Both the position numbers and the translations under genes were made by a program. From Pelagomonas calceolata (lineage: Eukaryota > Sar > Pelagophyceae > Pelagomonadales > Pelagomonadaceae), in assembly GCA_918797485.1 (NCBI GenBank), contig CAKKNE010000001.1:4092001-4156000 (forward strand): a stretch of 64,000 nucleotides of DNA, in the 5' to 3' direction. The notes under the pieces were generated by a model. It was given only the letters and a program-made list of their open reading frames with translations, was not told where the DNA came from and did no database searches. Of the stretch, positions 9,701-17,143 are shown piece after piece (the first letter of the stretch is position 1; every line of letters begins with the position of its first letter).

Positions 9701-11587
9701 ACGACGCTCGCGTTCCTCGAGGGTGACGACGCGCCGCGGGCGCTGCGCCGGGCCGCGGCGTCGGCGTTATTAGATCTGGAACCGGCGCTGCGCGCGGAGA
9801 GCGGCGACGCGGCGTGCGCGCGGTCCGCGGCCTGGGATCGGCGACTGAAGCTGTGGCAGGCGCTCGGGCTCCTGCTCGTGCGCGGCGATCTCGACGAGCC
9901 GGACTCGGCGCTCGCGCGGCGCGTCGCTGATATTTCGGCGCTGGCGCTGTCGTCGCCGACGGCGCTCGAGGTGCGCTACGCGTGCGAGGCGGCGTCGGCC
10001 GCGGCGTGCCGCTGCTGGCCTGTTGTGGTTGACGCGTTGCTCGACCGCGTCGGGGCCGTGCGGGACGGCGACGTCGTGCCGCTCGCCAAGGCCTCGGAGG
10101 TCGAGCGTGCCGGCGGCCGCGAGATCGCCCTCGGGTCGCTGATGGCCGTGGCCGGCGCGGCGCTCATCGACGGCGCCGATGACTCGATTGCGGACGCGGC
10201 GCGCGCGCGGCGGCTCCTGAGCTTGGCCTGCGGCCTTGTGGGCTCGCCGCGGGGACTGGTTCGCGGCGTCGCCGTGCTCCTGAGCAAGCGCCTCTTCCGC
10301 GAGTTCCCGCCCTCGGAAACGGACGTCACGGGCCGGGCCCTCGCGCACGCGCTCGAGCGCGACCCGGACGTCGCGCGCCTCGTCAAGCGCCAGGGCCGCT
10401 TCTTCCACGACCTCCGCTCGGCGGACAAGTGTTCATTGATCCACTCCGCGGAAGCTTCATTGGTCGCGGGCCTCAAGAGCGATCTGGATTTGATGGCCGT
10501 CGAGAGAAATAGGCTTGAGGCGGCGTCGGACCTAGGAAGTTACGCCTGGAAGCGGGCCGCGGCCGAGGTGTCGAAGAAGGACCTGGCGACCGTCGCTTCG
10601 ACCCACACGAAGTCGGTCGCGTTCGTGCAGCGCAAGGTCGACCGCGTGCGCGAGGCGCGCCTGGCGGCGTTGCAGAGCGAGGACGATGCGGCAAAGGAGA
10701 TCAACGGGCGCAAGCGCAACGCCGTGGGCAAGGAGACGCTGCCTCTTATTGTTTGTGCGTCATTGGTCGACAAGGCGCCGAATCTCGCGGGACTGGCGCG
10801 GACCTGCGAGGTCTTCGCCTGCGAGCAACTCGTCGTCGCCGACGCCGCCATCACGTCCAAAAAAGAGTTCCAGCAGATCGCCGCGACGGCCGAGAAGTGG
10901 ATCCCCATCGCCGGCGTGCCACCGGCGGAGCTCCGCGGTTGGCTCGAGCAGCGGCGGGGCGACGGCTATTCGGTGGTCGCGCTGGAGCAGGCGACGGGCT
11001 CGTCGGACCTGGCGGCGCGGGATCTGAGCCTGCCGACGCCGGCCGTGCTCTTGCTGGGCGCGGAAGGTGAGGGCGTGCCGAACGCGCTCTTCGACCTGGT
11101 CGACTGTTGCGTGGAGATCCCGCAGCTCGGCGTCGTGCGTTCGTTGAACGTGCACGTTTCTGGGGCGATTGCGGTGTGGATGTTCGCGCGGCAGGTGTTG
11201 TTAAGAGCGGCGGGGCCGTCAGGCCGCGATGCGGAAGTGGCCGCGCTCAAGGCCGATTTGAATGCTCTCCAGGAGAAGTTCCAGGAGAAAGTGCGGCATC
11301 TCCGTGATGAGGAGATGCCGCAATTGATTGAGAAGAAGATCGCGACAGAGGTAAAAAAATTGGAGGCGAGATCCGCCGAGGCGGCCGCCCCGGCGCCTGC
11401 GCCCTTTTCACTCGAACTGGATATTGGTACTCCCGAGCAGAAGGCCAGGAGAAAGGCCATTTTGAAGGCCGAACGCGAGAGGTTCGTTGCCGAAAACGGG
11501 CGAGAACCCACTTCCCTCGAGGACATGTTCAAGTTCATTGAACAGGTAAAGCAGCGGCGCAAGCCGCCCCGAGGCGGGGAACCTTGA
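6734..11587 (+). CDS. TARBP1: TARBP1/Trm3-type tRNA 2'-O-ribose methyltransferase
   Basis: This 1617-residue protein has a long alanine-rich helical (HEAT-like) N-terminal region and a SpoU/TrmH methyltransferase domain at about residues 1335-1490. The SpoU signature runs from LIVCASLVDKAPNLAGLART through LLLGAEGEGVPN to the final IPQLGVVRSLNVHVSGAIAV, the knotted SAM-binding region. This layout is that of TARBP1/yeast Trm3, which methylates G18 in the tRNA D loop. After the SpoU domain there is an unusual tail of about 120 residues with a coiled coil (EKFQEKVRHLRDEEMPQLIE) and a conserved-looking block, GREPTSLEDMFKFIEQVKQR, not expected for the family. No intron is evident despite the length. 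Next gene GNL3 is also in RNA maturation, but the two have separate promoters. Confidence 0.88.
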   Translation: MSLRARTDALIAAVDIRRTTTIKGDVRALAAALGVPFNGVATTLAALEAECLAAPAPAPAPAPVASDTLSAGVAASILNKTVLPDSLTDTQHTQVRFSIARALAVNLDVPVALLADDTPRHAQLRWAVLRGTAQLQLEGDDIDEATVAAATAAATACAAAARDGDADAAFCVRELAKIGGPIANFIVSESAKAVLEGDEEGALAVIADAADASNEDSLKISLGACAELLAPGGGEVADRRRAVLRVVPALAARAPIPDKNQESLMRAWRAVADACTRHATATVGAPERGVAPADALQCWAAAFEHFSASGAAFPSAAVERALVERADDDAPLLRRRALAVLELIVDTASKQGSDEAQKEATGQLRRWLTAASAAEYESGHHLVAAAADAFFDIRTTPVLEAKWLHALARRLLRHRNPAARKAFLQRLLDHAAPAEVADWPLVRDAVLPALDDNELRKSRDVARRCDAAAVNFVARFYQAAPTETRAAVVAYALRGGGRPRARAALLGPFEDVKFAALPGPRIQDDDVAAAAAALETAGNDAATHALAIAVVPLVCCQDAAAAPATAAAFAAACTRAVAEEEALDERLATWLASRVPGAGAIDDARAAAAVAAVTLRPSDVDSVFKRHRLKGLRWLVTDARGNRRRSTGVWAAASMGIRAREWLIEALLSTAKSRELSEEEGAALVEDAIAVLGGVPALWCGRGGSQSETWRASTMASSAALADELSGGCLSDPVLGLAFIRAGVGCLSREQLEAIGVPKLLKAAGAAEKVTGAEAQAARTDRWRLTATLLDAGALAAGDLDHETVLDALEACDASVAGVAAVLRVAVAVISAAPPAAAARAADRAAAAFLDCAKLGSPELCACVAFRVVTPLVERALNDPSARDLGATAADVCARLLEKTANPVARRPALARALAHALCAGARNAACDDAQAAVFGPLAAALCLDRDDEAADAPAAVPDKGTAPDPTSPERTCFDLCAKDHVGPSLARLTTLAFLEGDDAPRALRRAAASALLDLEPALRAESGDAACARSAAWDRRLKLWQALGLLLVRGDLDEPDSALARRVADISALALSSPTALEVRYACEAASAAACRCWPVVVDALLDRVGAVRDGDVVPLAKASEVERAGGREIALGSLMAVAGAALIDGADDSIADAARARRLLSLACGLVGSPRGLVRGVAVLLSKRLFREFPPSETDVTGRALAHALERDPDVARLVKRQGRFFHDLRSADKCSLIHSAEASLVAGLKSDLDLMAVERNRLEAASDLGSYAWKRAAAEVSKKDLATVASTHTKSVAFVQRKVDRVREARLAALQSEDDAAKEINGRKRNAVGKETLPLIVCASLVDKAPNLAGLARTCEVFACEQLVVADAAITSKKEFQQIAATAEKWIPIAGVPPAELRGWLEQRRGDGYSVVALEQATGSSDLAARDLSLPTPAVLLLGAEGEGVPNALFDLVDCCVEIPQLGVVRSLNVHVSGAIAVWMFARQVLLRAAGPSGRDAEVAALKADLNALQEKFQEKVRHLRDEEMPQLIEKKIATEVKKLEARSAEAAAPAPAPFSLELDIGTPEQKARRKAILKAERERFVAENGREPTSLEDMFKFIEQVKQRRKPPRGGEP

Positions 11588-11622
11588 CTCGAGGCCTGTA
11601 ATAACTGTGTTGAAATGTAATT

Positions 11623-11642
11623 AGCTAGCTGCAAGACACTAG
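11623..11642. promoter_or_regulatory. GCTAG-palindrome promoter motif, diverged copy
   Basis: AGCTAGCTGC then AAGACACTAG. It lies 36 bp after the TARBP1-like stop and 234 bp before the GNL3-type start. Confidence 0.5.
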
Positions 11643-11876
11643 GAAACAGGCTGCTGATCATCGAGCGATATTGACTCTATTGAGAGTACTGACATCCAAG
11701 TAGGCGTCGAGTGTCATACCCGCAGCAGTGCAAATCCAGCGCTGCGAACGCTGGTGTAACGACCGCACGCCGCCCAGCAGCGATATATAGAGGCAAGCAC
11801 TGCTGCAGCCTGCAGCGAGACAGAGGCATATAAAACACCGCTGCAGCTTTGCGCAGCGCACGACGAACCAGCGACC

Positions 11877-13418
11877 ATGGTCAAGAAAAAGGCCAAGTCC
11901 CACCGCCAGACCTTAAAACAAAAGTACAAGGTCCAGAAGCGCGTGAAAGAGCACGACCGCAAGCTCAAGAAGGCGCAAAAGCGCGGCGGCCTGCCGCCCG
12001 GCAAGAAGAAGCGCGACCCGGGAATTCCCAACTCCTGGCCCATCAAGCAGGAGCTGCTCGAACAGGTCGAGCGTGCGAAAGCAAAGAAGGAACAGGACCG
12101 GGAAGACGCGAAGCAAGCCAAAAAGGAACGGAGGAAGCTCGCCAAGCAGGGCTTATCGATGGAGCAGCTCGCGGCGTCGGCGAAGGAGCGAGGGGCGGCT
12201 TTTGATGATACGTCTGATGCGCCTGTGCGCCAGCAGGAGGACGCGCTGGACGAAGCGGCCAAGCGGAGCGCTCGAGCTTATGCGAGAGAGCTGGCGAAAG
12301 TCGTGGAAGCCTCTGATGTGGTATTGGAAGTCCTCGACGCGCGGGACCCGGCCGGCAGTCGATCTTCTAGAGTCGAGTCCGCGGTACGGCGCGCCCCGGG
12401 CAAACGTTTAGTATTAGTGCTGAACAAGGTCGACTTGGTACCTAGAGAAATTGCGACGCGGTGGCTCGACGTTTTACGCAGTACTGGTCTCGCAGTGGTC
12501 GCCTTCAAGGCCTCGACGAAGGGCGGCGTCGCGCAATCAGCGTTAGATTCGGCGAAGGACGCCGCCGTCGTCGATGAAGGCGCCATGGGCCGGTCGACCG
12601 CGTTGGGTGTGGACGGCCTATTGCAACTCCTCAAGAACTACTCGCGGGACGGTGGTGGGTCGGCGCGACCCGGTGCCTTAGTTGTCGGTGTTGTGGGCTT
12701 CCCCAACGCCGGCAAGTCGTCGGTAATTCGCTCGTTGACGAATAGTCGAAGGGGCGCCGACCACGGGAGCAAGGACTCGGCTGCCACTGTCAGTGCCACT
12801 CCTGGATTCACTAAGGCTTTGAGAGAAGTCAGGTTGGATGCCAAACTCACGCTCATCGACTCGCCGGGCGTCGTTGGTGTGACTTCTTCGGGAGACACGC
12901 GATCAGCACAACTCGCTTCTTTATTAGTGAGGGGCTGCGTCGACCCTGCGGAGCTGGGCGACGACGCCGTAGATGCGGCGGCGTCCCTGATCAAACGGGC
13001 GGACCCGGCGGCCCTGGCGATGAAGTACGAGCTGCCTCTGTCGGAGGACCCGAACAAGTTCCTCGCCGCCGTGGCCCGCAAGCGCGGCCGCCTTAAACGA
13101 GGCGGCGTCGCCGACGTGACCAAAGCTTCGATTGATGTGCTGCGGGACTTCGCGAAGGGCGAGGTCAAGTTCTTCGTCCGGCCTCCCGCGAAAGAAGCGT
13201 CTGTCAACAACGCGGAGATCGTGTCGCAACTCTCGGAGGCGTTCGACCCGACGAAGATGGACGCGGCCGTCTTACAGGGCAACGACGACATGGACATGGA
13301 CGCCGTGGCGCTCGACGAGGGACCGGTGGAGATGGACGCGGACGAGGCGCCTCAACTAGTCGACCCGTCCGTCGGCGCGGCGCGGGACTACGACTTCGCG
13401 ACTGACTTTCAGTACTAA
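11877..13418 (+). CDS. GNL3: Nucleostemin/GNL3-type circularly permuted GTPase
   Basis: 513 residues. A very basic N-terminus (MVKKKAKSHRQTLKQKYKVQ) matches the GNL3 N-terminal domain, which directs nucleolar localisation. The GTPase motifs come in permuted order: G4 NKVDLVP near residue 182, then G1 GFPNAGKSS near 274, and G3 DSPGV near 327. This order, with the basic N-terminus, identifies the nucleostemin/GNL3L/Nug1 group, which acts in nucleolar 60S subunit assembly and export. The acidic C-terminus (MDMDAVALDEGPVEMDADE) is as in relatives. Whether it is orthologous to GNL3 or GNL3L cannot be decided, since single-celled eukaryotes usually have one. Confidence 0.9.
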   Translation: MVKKKAKSHRQTLKQKYKVQKRVKEHDRKLKKAQKRGGLPPGKKKRDPGIPNSWPIKQELLEQVERAKAKKEQDREDAKQAKKERRKLAKQGLSMEQLAASAKERGAAFDDTSDAPVRQQEDALDEAAKRSARAYARELAKVVEASDVVLEVLDARDPAGSRSSRVESAVRRAPGKRLVLVLNKVDLVPREIATRWLDVLRSTGLAVVAFKASTKGGVAQSALDSAKDAAVVDEGAMGRSTALGVDGLLQLLKNYSRDGGGSARPGALVVGVVGFPNAGKSSVIRSLTNSRRGADHGSKDSAATVSATPGFTKALREVRLDAKLTLIDSPGVVGVTSSGDTRSAQLASLLVRGCVDPAELGDDAVDAAASLIKRADPAALAMKYELPLSEDPNKFLAAVARKRGRLKRGGVADVTKASIDVLRDFAKGEVKFFVRPPAKEASVNNAEIVSQLSEAFDPTKMDAAVLQGNDDMDMDAVALDEGPVEMDADEAPQLVDPSVGAARDYDFATDFQY

Positions 13419-13871
13419 GTGGTGTCTTCTATATCGTAGTTTCGCGTCGGTGGCGTGCTGGTGGGGGAGATGCATTGTCTAGATGCATTGGTGGTGCGAC
13501 GGCAGCCCACGTTCTCCTCCCGCGTCGATTGGAAGATGGCGTGATCTCACGGCTCACTCATACGCCCCGCATCGATGGCGGCTGCTCGACGGCGGCTCCG
13601 TGCGGAGGCCGTTCTGAGAGGAAGAGGAGCCAATGATATGATGAGTTCAGTCCCCTGGCACTCGATGCGACCACGGCCGTCGTAAATTGGCGTCGTTTGA
13701 GTTCTGGGCTGCTTTTGAAGTGACGCGCACGGCACGAGAAACATCACACGGACGTCCCACAGCCGCTGCGCATCGATTCCCCCATCCTGCGCGGCCAGCA
13801 GAGACGCACAAGCAGCGGGATTACAAACTCGATAAACCGCAATCGCCGCAGCGGGGCGCACAAATAGAACG
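13419..13871. other. Intergenic, no gene seen
   Basis: About 450 bp between two genes on the same strand. It contains a small palindromic stretch (ATGCAT, seven bases, ATGCAT near 13470) and nothing else I can name. No copy of the GCTAG promoter motif was found here. Confidence 0.5.
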
Positions 13872-14852
13872 ATGATGTCGCCAGCGGCCATGATCAGCGT
13901 CGCCGGCTTCGAAGAACTACAAACCAGCGCGCGCGAGCAGCTCGGCGCGGCGGCCGCGGCGCCGCCGTGGGCCGACGACGTCAATCTATCAAACGGGCTG
14001 CGCCTGTCCTTCGGCACGGCCGACGGCGAGCCGACGACCTTCCAGTTCGTGCCGACGCTCTACGATACGGTCTACCCCACTCCATCATCAACCGACATGG
14101 ACCTCTCCCCGACGCAAGCTTTGAGACACATCGACAACGTCGACAGCGACCCCTTGCCCAATACAGATGCGGACAAGGTCCGGGACGTCGGAGCTATTAG
14201 AAGATTACTGTTACATCGGGACACGCAGCAGTGGTTGGATCGGGGGCCGACGAACGGCGTGGTACCCTACACGAGTAACTGCGGCGCCGCGCTGGGGCGG
14301 GACAACACGCAGAAGGAACTAGGAAGGATCGGTGGCCGCCTGGCGGGTCATGTGGGAGACAATAAATATGTGGCAGAGATCACGCGCGACGGACGGTCCA
14401 AGTGCACGTACAAGGACTGTCGACAACCTCTGATCAAGGGCGAGTACCGACTGGGCAAGAGACCGCCGTCCGTACGGTACGGCCACTCGCCCAAGACGCG
14501 CTGGTACCACATCGACTGCTGCTTCAAGTCGTTCGGGTCGGTGACGAAGAAGTCGAAGACTATTACCTCATTGGACGACATCGAACGTGTGAGGCACGTG
14601 TTCCCGCCGTCCGAAGTATTGAGGATTGAGAAGTTGATCGCCGAGCACAAGGCGCGGTTGAATGCAATTGATCAAGCGCCGCCGCCGAAAAAAAGAAGGG
14701 CGCCATCGCCGTCGCCGCTGCCCTCCGCATGTTTGCCGCGTCCGAAGCGTCCGCGCTATCGACGCGGTTACTCTCGTCCGGACGTCGCGTCGCCGACGAG
14801 TCACAAAAACGCAGGTCCCACTCGTCGCGGGGCCCACGGCCGGTTTACCTAG
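13872..14852 (+). CDS. PARP-type zinc-finger protein
   Basis: 326 residues in this frame. Residues about 165-225 fit a PARP-type zinc finger (zf-PARP, DNA-nick or break binding): DGRSKCTYKDC, KGEYRLGKRP, and KTRWYHIDCC, giving the C-x-C...H-x-x-C ligand layout, followed by the family's IxxxD helix (SLDDIERV). There is no PARP catalytic domain; the C-terminal part is basic and proline-rich (PPPKKRRAPSPSP), suggesting nuclear DNA binding. After the stop at 14852 other frames stay open and look protein-like to about 15160 (for example SWDYADVPPV in the original frame), so a 3' intron is likely and the true C-terminus may be longer. Free-standing PARP-type fingers occur in stramenopiles, fungi and plants. 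Confidence 0.75.
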   Translation: MMSPAAMISVAGFEELQTSAREQLGAAAAAPPWADDVNLSNGLRLSFGTADGEPTTFQFVPTLYDTVYPTPSSTDMDLSPTQALRHIDNVDSDPLPNTDADKVRDVGAIRRLLLHRDTQQWLDRGPTNGVVPYTSNCGAALGRDNTQKELGRIGGRLAGHVGDNKYVAEITRDGRSKCTYKDCRQPLIKGEYRLGKRPPSVRYGHSPKTRWYHIDCCFKSFGSVTKKSKTITSLDDIERVRHVFPPSEVLRIEKLIAEHKARLNAIDQAPPPKKRRAPSPSPLPSACLPRPKRPRYRRGYSRPDVASPTSHKNAGPTRRGAHGRFT

Positions 14853-15230
14853 ACCGAGAACAGCGCCGGTGCGCGTGGTGCAAGCGACGCCGCCGGTCCG
14901 CGTCGCCAACACGGCGCCGCCGCCGCTCAGAGGCGTCACGCCGCGCGCGAAGGACCCGACGTTTGACCTCGAGCCCATCTCCACCCCATCAGCCTACATG
15001 ATGCCGATCCACGAGGCGGGCTTGGACCTCTTCGCGTGCCCGACGCCGCCGGCCTCTCGTGGGACTACGCCGACGTGCCCCCTGTGACCGGCGCGACCCC
15101 TGTGCCTCCCTTATTCCTAAGAACCGACCCTGTGACCCGTCGCGTCGACGGCGTGTAAATCCGCCCCGCCCTGCGCCCGACCCTGATCCGTCGCGTCGAC
15201 GGCGCGTAGACCGTGAGAAACACATGAAAA
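14853..15230. repeat. 3' region with direct repeat of TCGCGTCGACGGCG
   Basis: Lies between two convergent genes. It contains two direct copies of a GC-rich unit (15126-15153 and 15179-15204), both with GACCCTG near the start and TCGCGTCGACGGCG at the end. The palindromic CGTCGACG core also appears near other gene ends (17085, 53529, 53573) and resembles the centre of the introner elements. The first 300 bp may be coding after splicing of the upstream gene. Confidence 0.45.
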
Positions 15231-16808
15231 CTACTTATTCGGCGCGTGCCGCCACAGGAAGGCCTGGAAGACGCGCGCGTCGAAGTCGGCCGTCGCCTCG
15301 TCGAAGGCATTGCCGACGCAGCCCGGGGGCAGCTTCTTGGAGACGTAATATCGCAGGAACACGCGCAAAGCTTCCACATCCGCACAGACCGTCCGCGTGC
15401 CCATGCCCGACGCGTCGCCGCCTCCCAACGAGTCGACGAAGTGGTACTCTTTTCCGACTCGGAGGACGGCGATGACGTGCTCCTTGAAGAAGAAGGCGCA
15501 GCCCGCCTTGTCTGATTGTGGCACCTCCTCGAACGCATTTAGTAGTTTGGCGACGTGCTCGTCATCTAAGCAATTCCCGCCAAACACTCCAGCGAACATC
15601 GAATGGTCGATGGCCTTGGCGTCGTACAAATAATCATGAACATCAGCGGGGATGATGAAGGCGCCGTTCCCGAGACCGTGCTTCTTCCGGATATGTGCTA
15701 GTATCGGAGGCACGATGTCGTCGATGACTCTGGCGACGTCGCTATTTGTTAACTCCTTCTTTTCCCCAATATGCATCTGGCAGACGAGGGGCGCGATGAC
15801 GGCGCAGCCATTCGTACTATCAAGGTTTCTCGCGTCCCTGACCCTCCCTTGGAACGTCGGTAATCGCTCGACGCGACCTCGTCCTTGCGCCGTCGTCTGG
15901 CCCCAGGCGCGCTCCGCCGATGATCTCACTTCCTCGATCGTGATCTTGGACGCGACGGAATCCTCATACCCCAGCAGGGCGGGCGGCAGCGGCGTCGCGC
16001 CGAGCGCGACGGCGTCACTATCATAAGCCGGCGGCGGCGGCGGCGGCGGCGGGACCGGAGGCAGCGGCGGCGCGGAGGGGACCGGTGGAGGCGGCGGCGC
16101 CGACGGAGCCGTAGGCTTGCCCGCGATGAGCTCCAGATTACTACGCTCGGCCTGGACGACGCGGCCGCCGTCCAGCGCCACATCATAATAAGGCCCCTCG
16201 GGACAGTCGCGGTGGCACTCCACGACAGAGCCGGAACTGCCGTCCTTGTAGCGCACGCGTGCGCCCCGCACCAACGGCGGCAGCGCCGCGTCGGCGGCCT
16301 GCTTTTGTTTTCGTTTCTCCCGTTCCGCCCGGTCCCGCTGGAGCCGCGCCATGCCTTGTTTGAGCGCCGCCTCCTCGGCCTCGCGCTTTTTGAGGGCGGC
16401 GACGGCGGCGCGGTGCGCGCCCAGCAGGACCTCGTCGGCGTCCATGGCGTCCACGATCTTCTCGAGCCACGCCAAGGCGCCGAGGCATCCGCTCTTGAGC
16501 GCCGCTCGCTGCGGCCCTAATTTACTGTTGTAGTAGCCGTGCTTCGGGATACACTCCATTCCAAGAGTCGCGTAGCGGCGCTGGTAGCAGTAGGCCTGAT
16601 CTAACGGCACCTGGCGCCGGTGCGCCTCCAGGTACGTGCGCGCGGGCATCCGTAACGCCTTCTCCGTCGCTGCGTTGGCCTTGGCCTGGCATTGCCCCGC
16701 GAGGTTATAATATTTCTCGAGGGCCACGGACTGCTGCGGGAGCTCGTTGATGGTCGAGTGGGCCTTGAGTTTCGTGCGCCGCTCCTCGCAGGCGTCGCCG
16801 CGGCCCAT
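15231..16808 (-). CDS. Putative cysteine peptidase with USP8/AMSH-like N-terminal domain
   Basis: About 525 residues from the first ATG (16808; a GTG ten codons upstream is also open). Residues about 25-100 resemble the USP8-dimerisation/MIT-like domain of AMSH and USP8 (KYYNLAGQC ... AYCYQRRYATLGMECIPKHG). Then a charged coiled coil, an SH3/Tudor-like segment (ARVRYKDGSSGSVVECH) and a polyproline linker follow. The C-terminal 190 residues look like a papain-fold cysteine peptidase: NGCAVIAPL gives a candidate nucleophile, EHVIAVLR a candidate His and YHFVDSL a candidate Asp. The combination suggests a deubiquitinase acting at endosomes, but that is inference; I cannot assign the catalytic domain to a named family (MINDY-like or C48-like are possible). 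Confidence 0.6.
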   Translation of the reverse strand: MGRGDACEERRTKLKAHSTINELPQQSVALEKYYNLAGQCQAKANAATEKALRMPARTYLEAHRRQVPLDQAYCYQRRYATLGMECIPKHGYYNSKLGPQRAALKSGCLGALAWLEKIVDAMDADEVLLGAHRAAVAALKKREAEEAALKQGMARLQRDRAEREKRKQKQAADAALPPLVRGARVRYKDGSSGSVVECHRDCPEGPYYDVALDGGRVVQAERSNLELIAGKPTAPSAPPPPPVPSAPPLPPVPPPPPPPPAYDSDAVALGATPLPPALLGYEDSVASKITIEEVRSSAERAWGQTTAQGRGRVERLPTFQGRVRDARNLDSTNGCAVIAPLVCQMHIGEKKELTNSDVARVIDDIVPPILAHIRKKHGLGNGAFIIPADVHDYLYDAKAIDHSMFAGVFGGNCLDDEHVAKLLNAFEEVPQSDKAGCAFFFKEHVIAVLRVGKEYHFVDSLGGGDASGMGTRTVCADVEALRVFLRYYVSKKLPPGCVGNAFDEATADFDARVFQAFLWRHAPNK

Positions 16809-17143
16809 CTTATCGGTAGCGCCTCGCGGTCTGCTCACGGGCGCTCAGGCTAATTCCACAGCCTTGATGCTCCACAGCCTGGTACTATCTAGCGCAGGGC
16901 TCTACGCGTGCAGTCCCGGTTCAGATGTATTGGTAGCGAGTTCTAACGCGTATCCGCGCGTTGGGTCGCCTCGCCTGTTGTTTTTTGTGCCCGGCCAGGA
17001 AGCGTGGCTAGCGGCATGTAAGACACTAGCAAGCGGATAGGTATCTTACGCGCCCGGTACACCGTAACAATATATCGCCCGGTACGCCGTCGACGCGGAA
17101 GCTCGGCAACGCATCCCCAGGAATCAAGTAACCATGAAAATCA
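16809..17143. other. Intergenic with promoter motif and short direct repeats
   Basis: The upstream region of the minus-strand peptidase gene and the 3' flank of the CID gene. It holds the GCTAG motif (17007-17030), a direct repeat of CGCCCGGTAC followed by CCGT (about 17049 and 17076), and CACCGTAACAATA (about 17060), which recurs near 57655 at a similar distance from another GCTAG motif. Confidence 0.5.
17007..17030. promoter_or_regulatory. GCTAG-palindrome promoter motif, best copy
   Basis: Arms GCTAGCGGC and GACACTAGC around ATGTAA; the outer GCTAG and CTAGC form a perfect inverted repeat. It lies about 200 bp upstream of the start of the minus-strand peptidase gene. Confidence 0.7.

Noticed and set aside
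8203-9702. 499-residue open frame on the minus strand
   Set aside because: It is antisense to the TARBP1-like gene, has Ala/Ser/Arg-rich shadow composition and no domain; a product of high GC in the third codon position.
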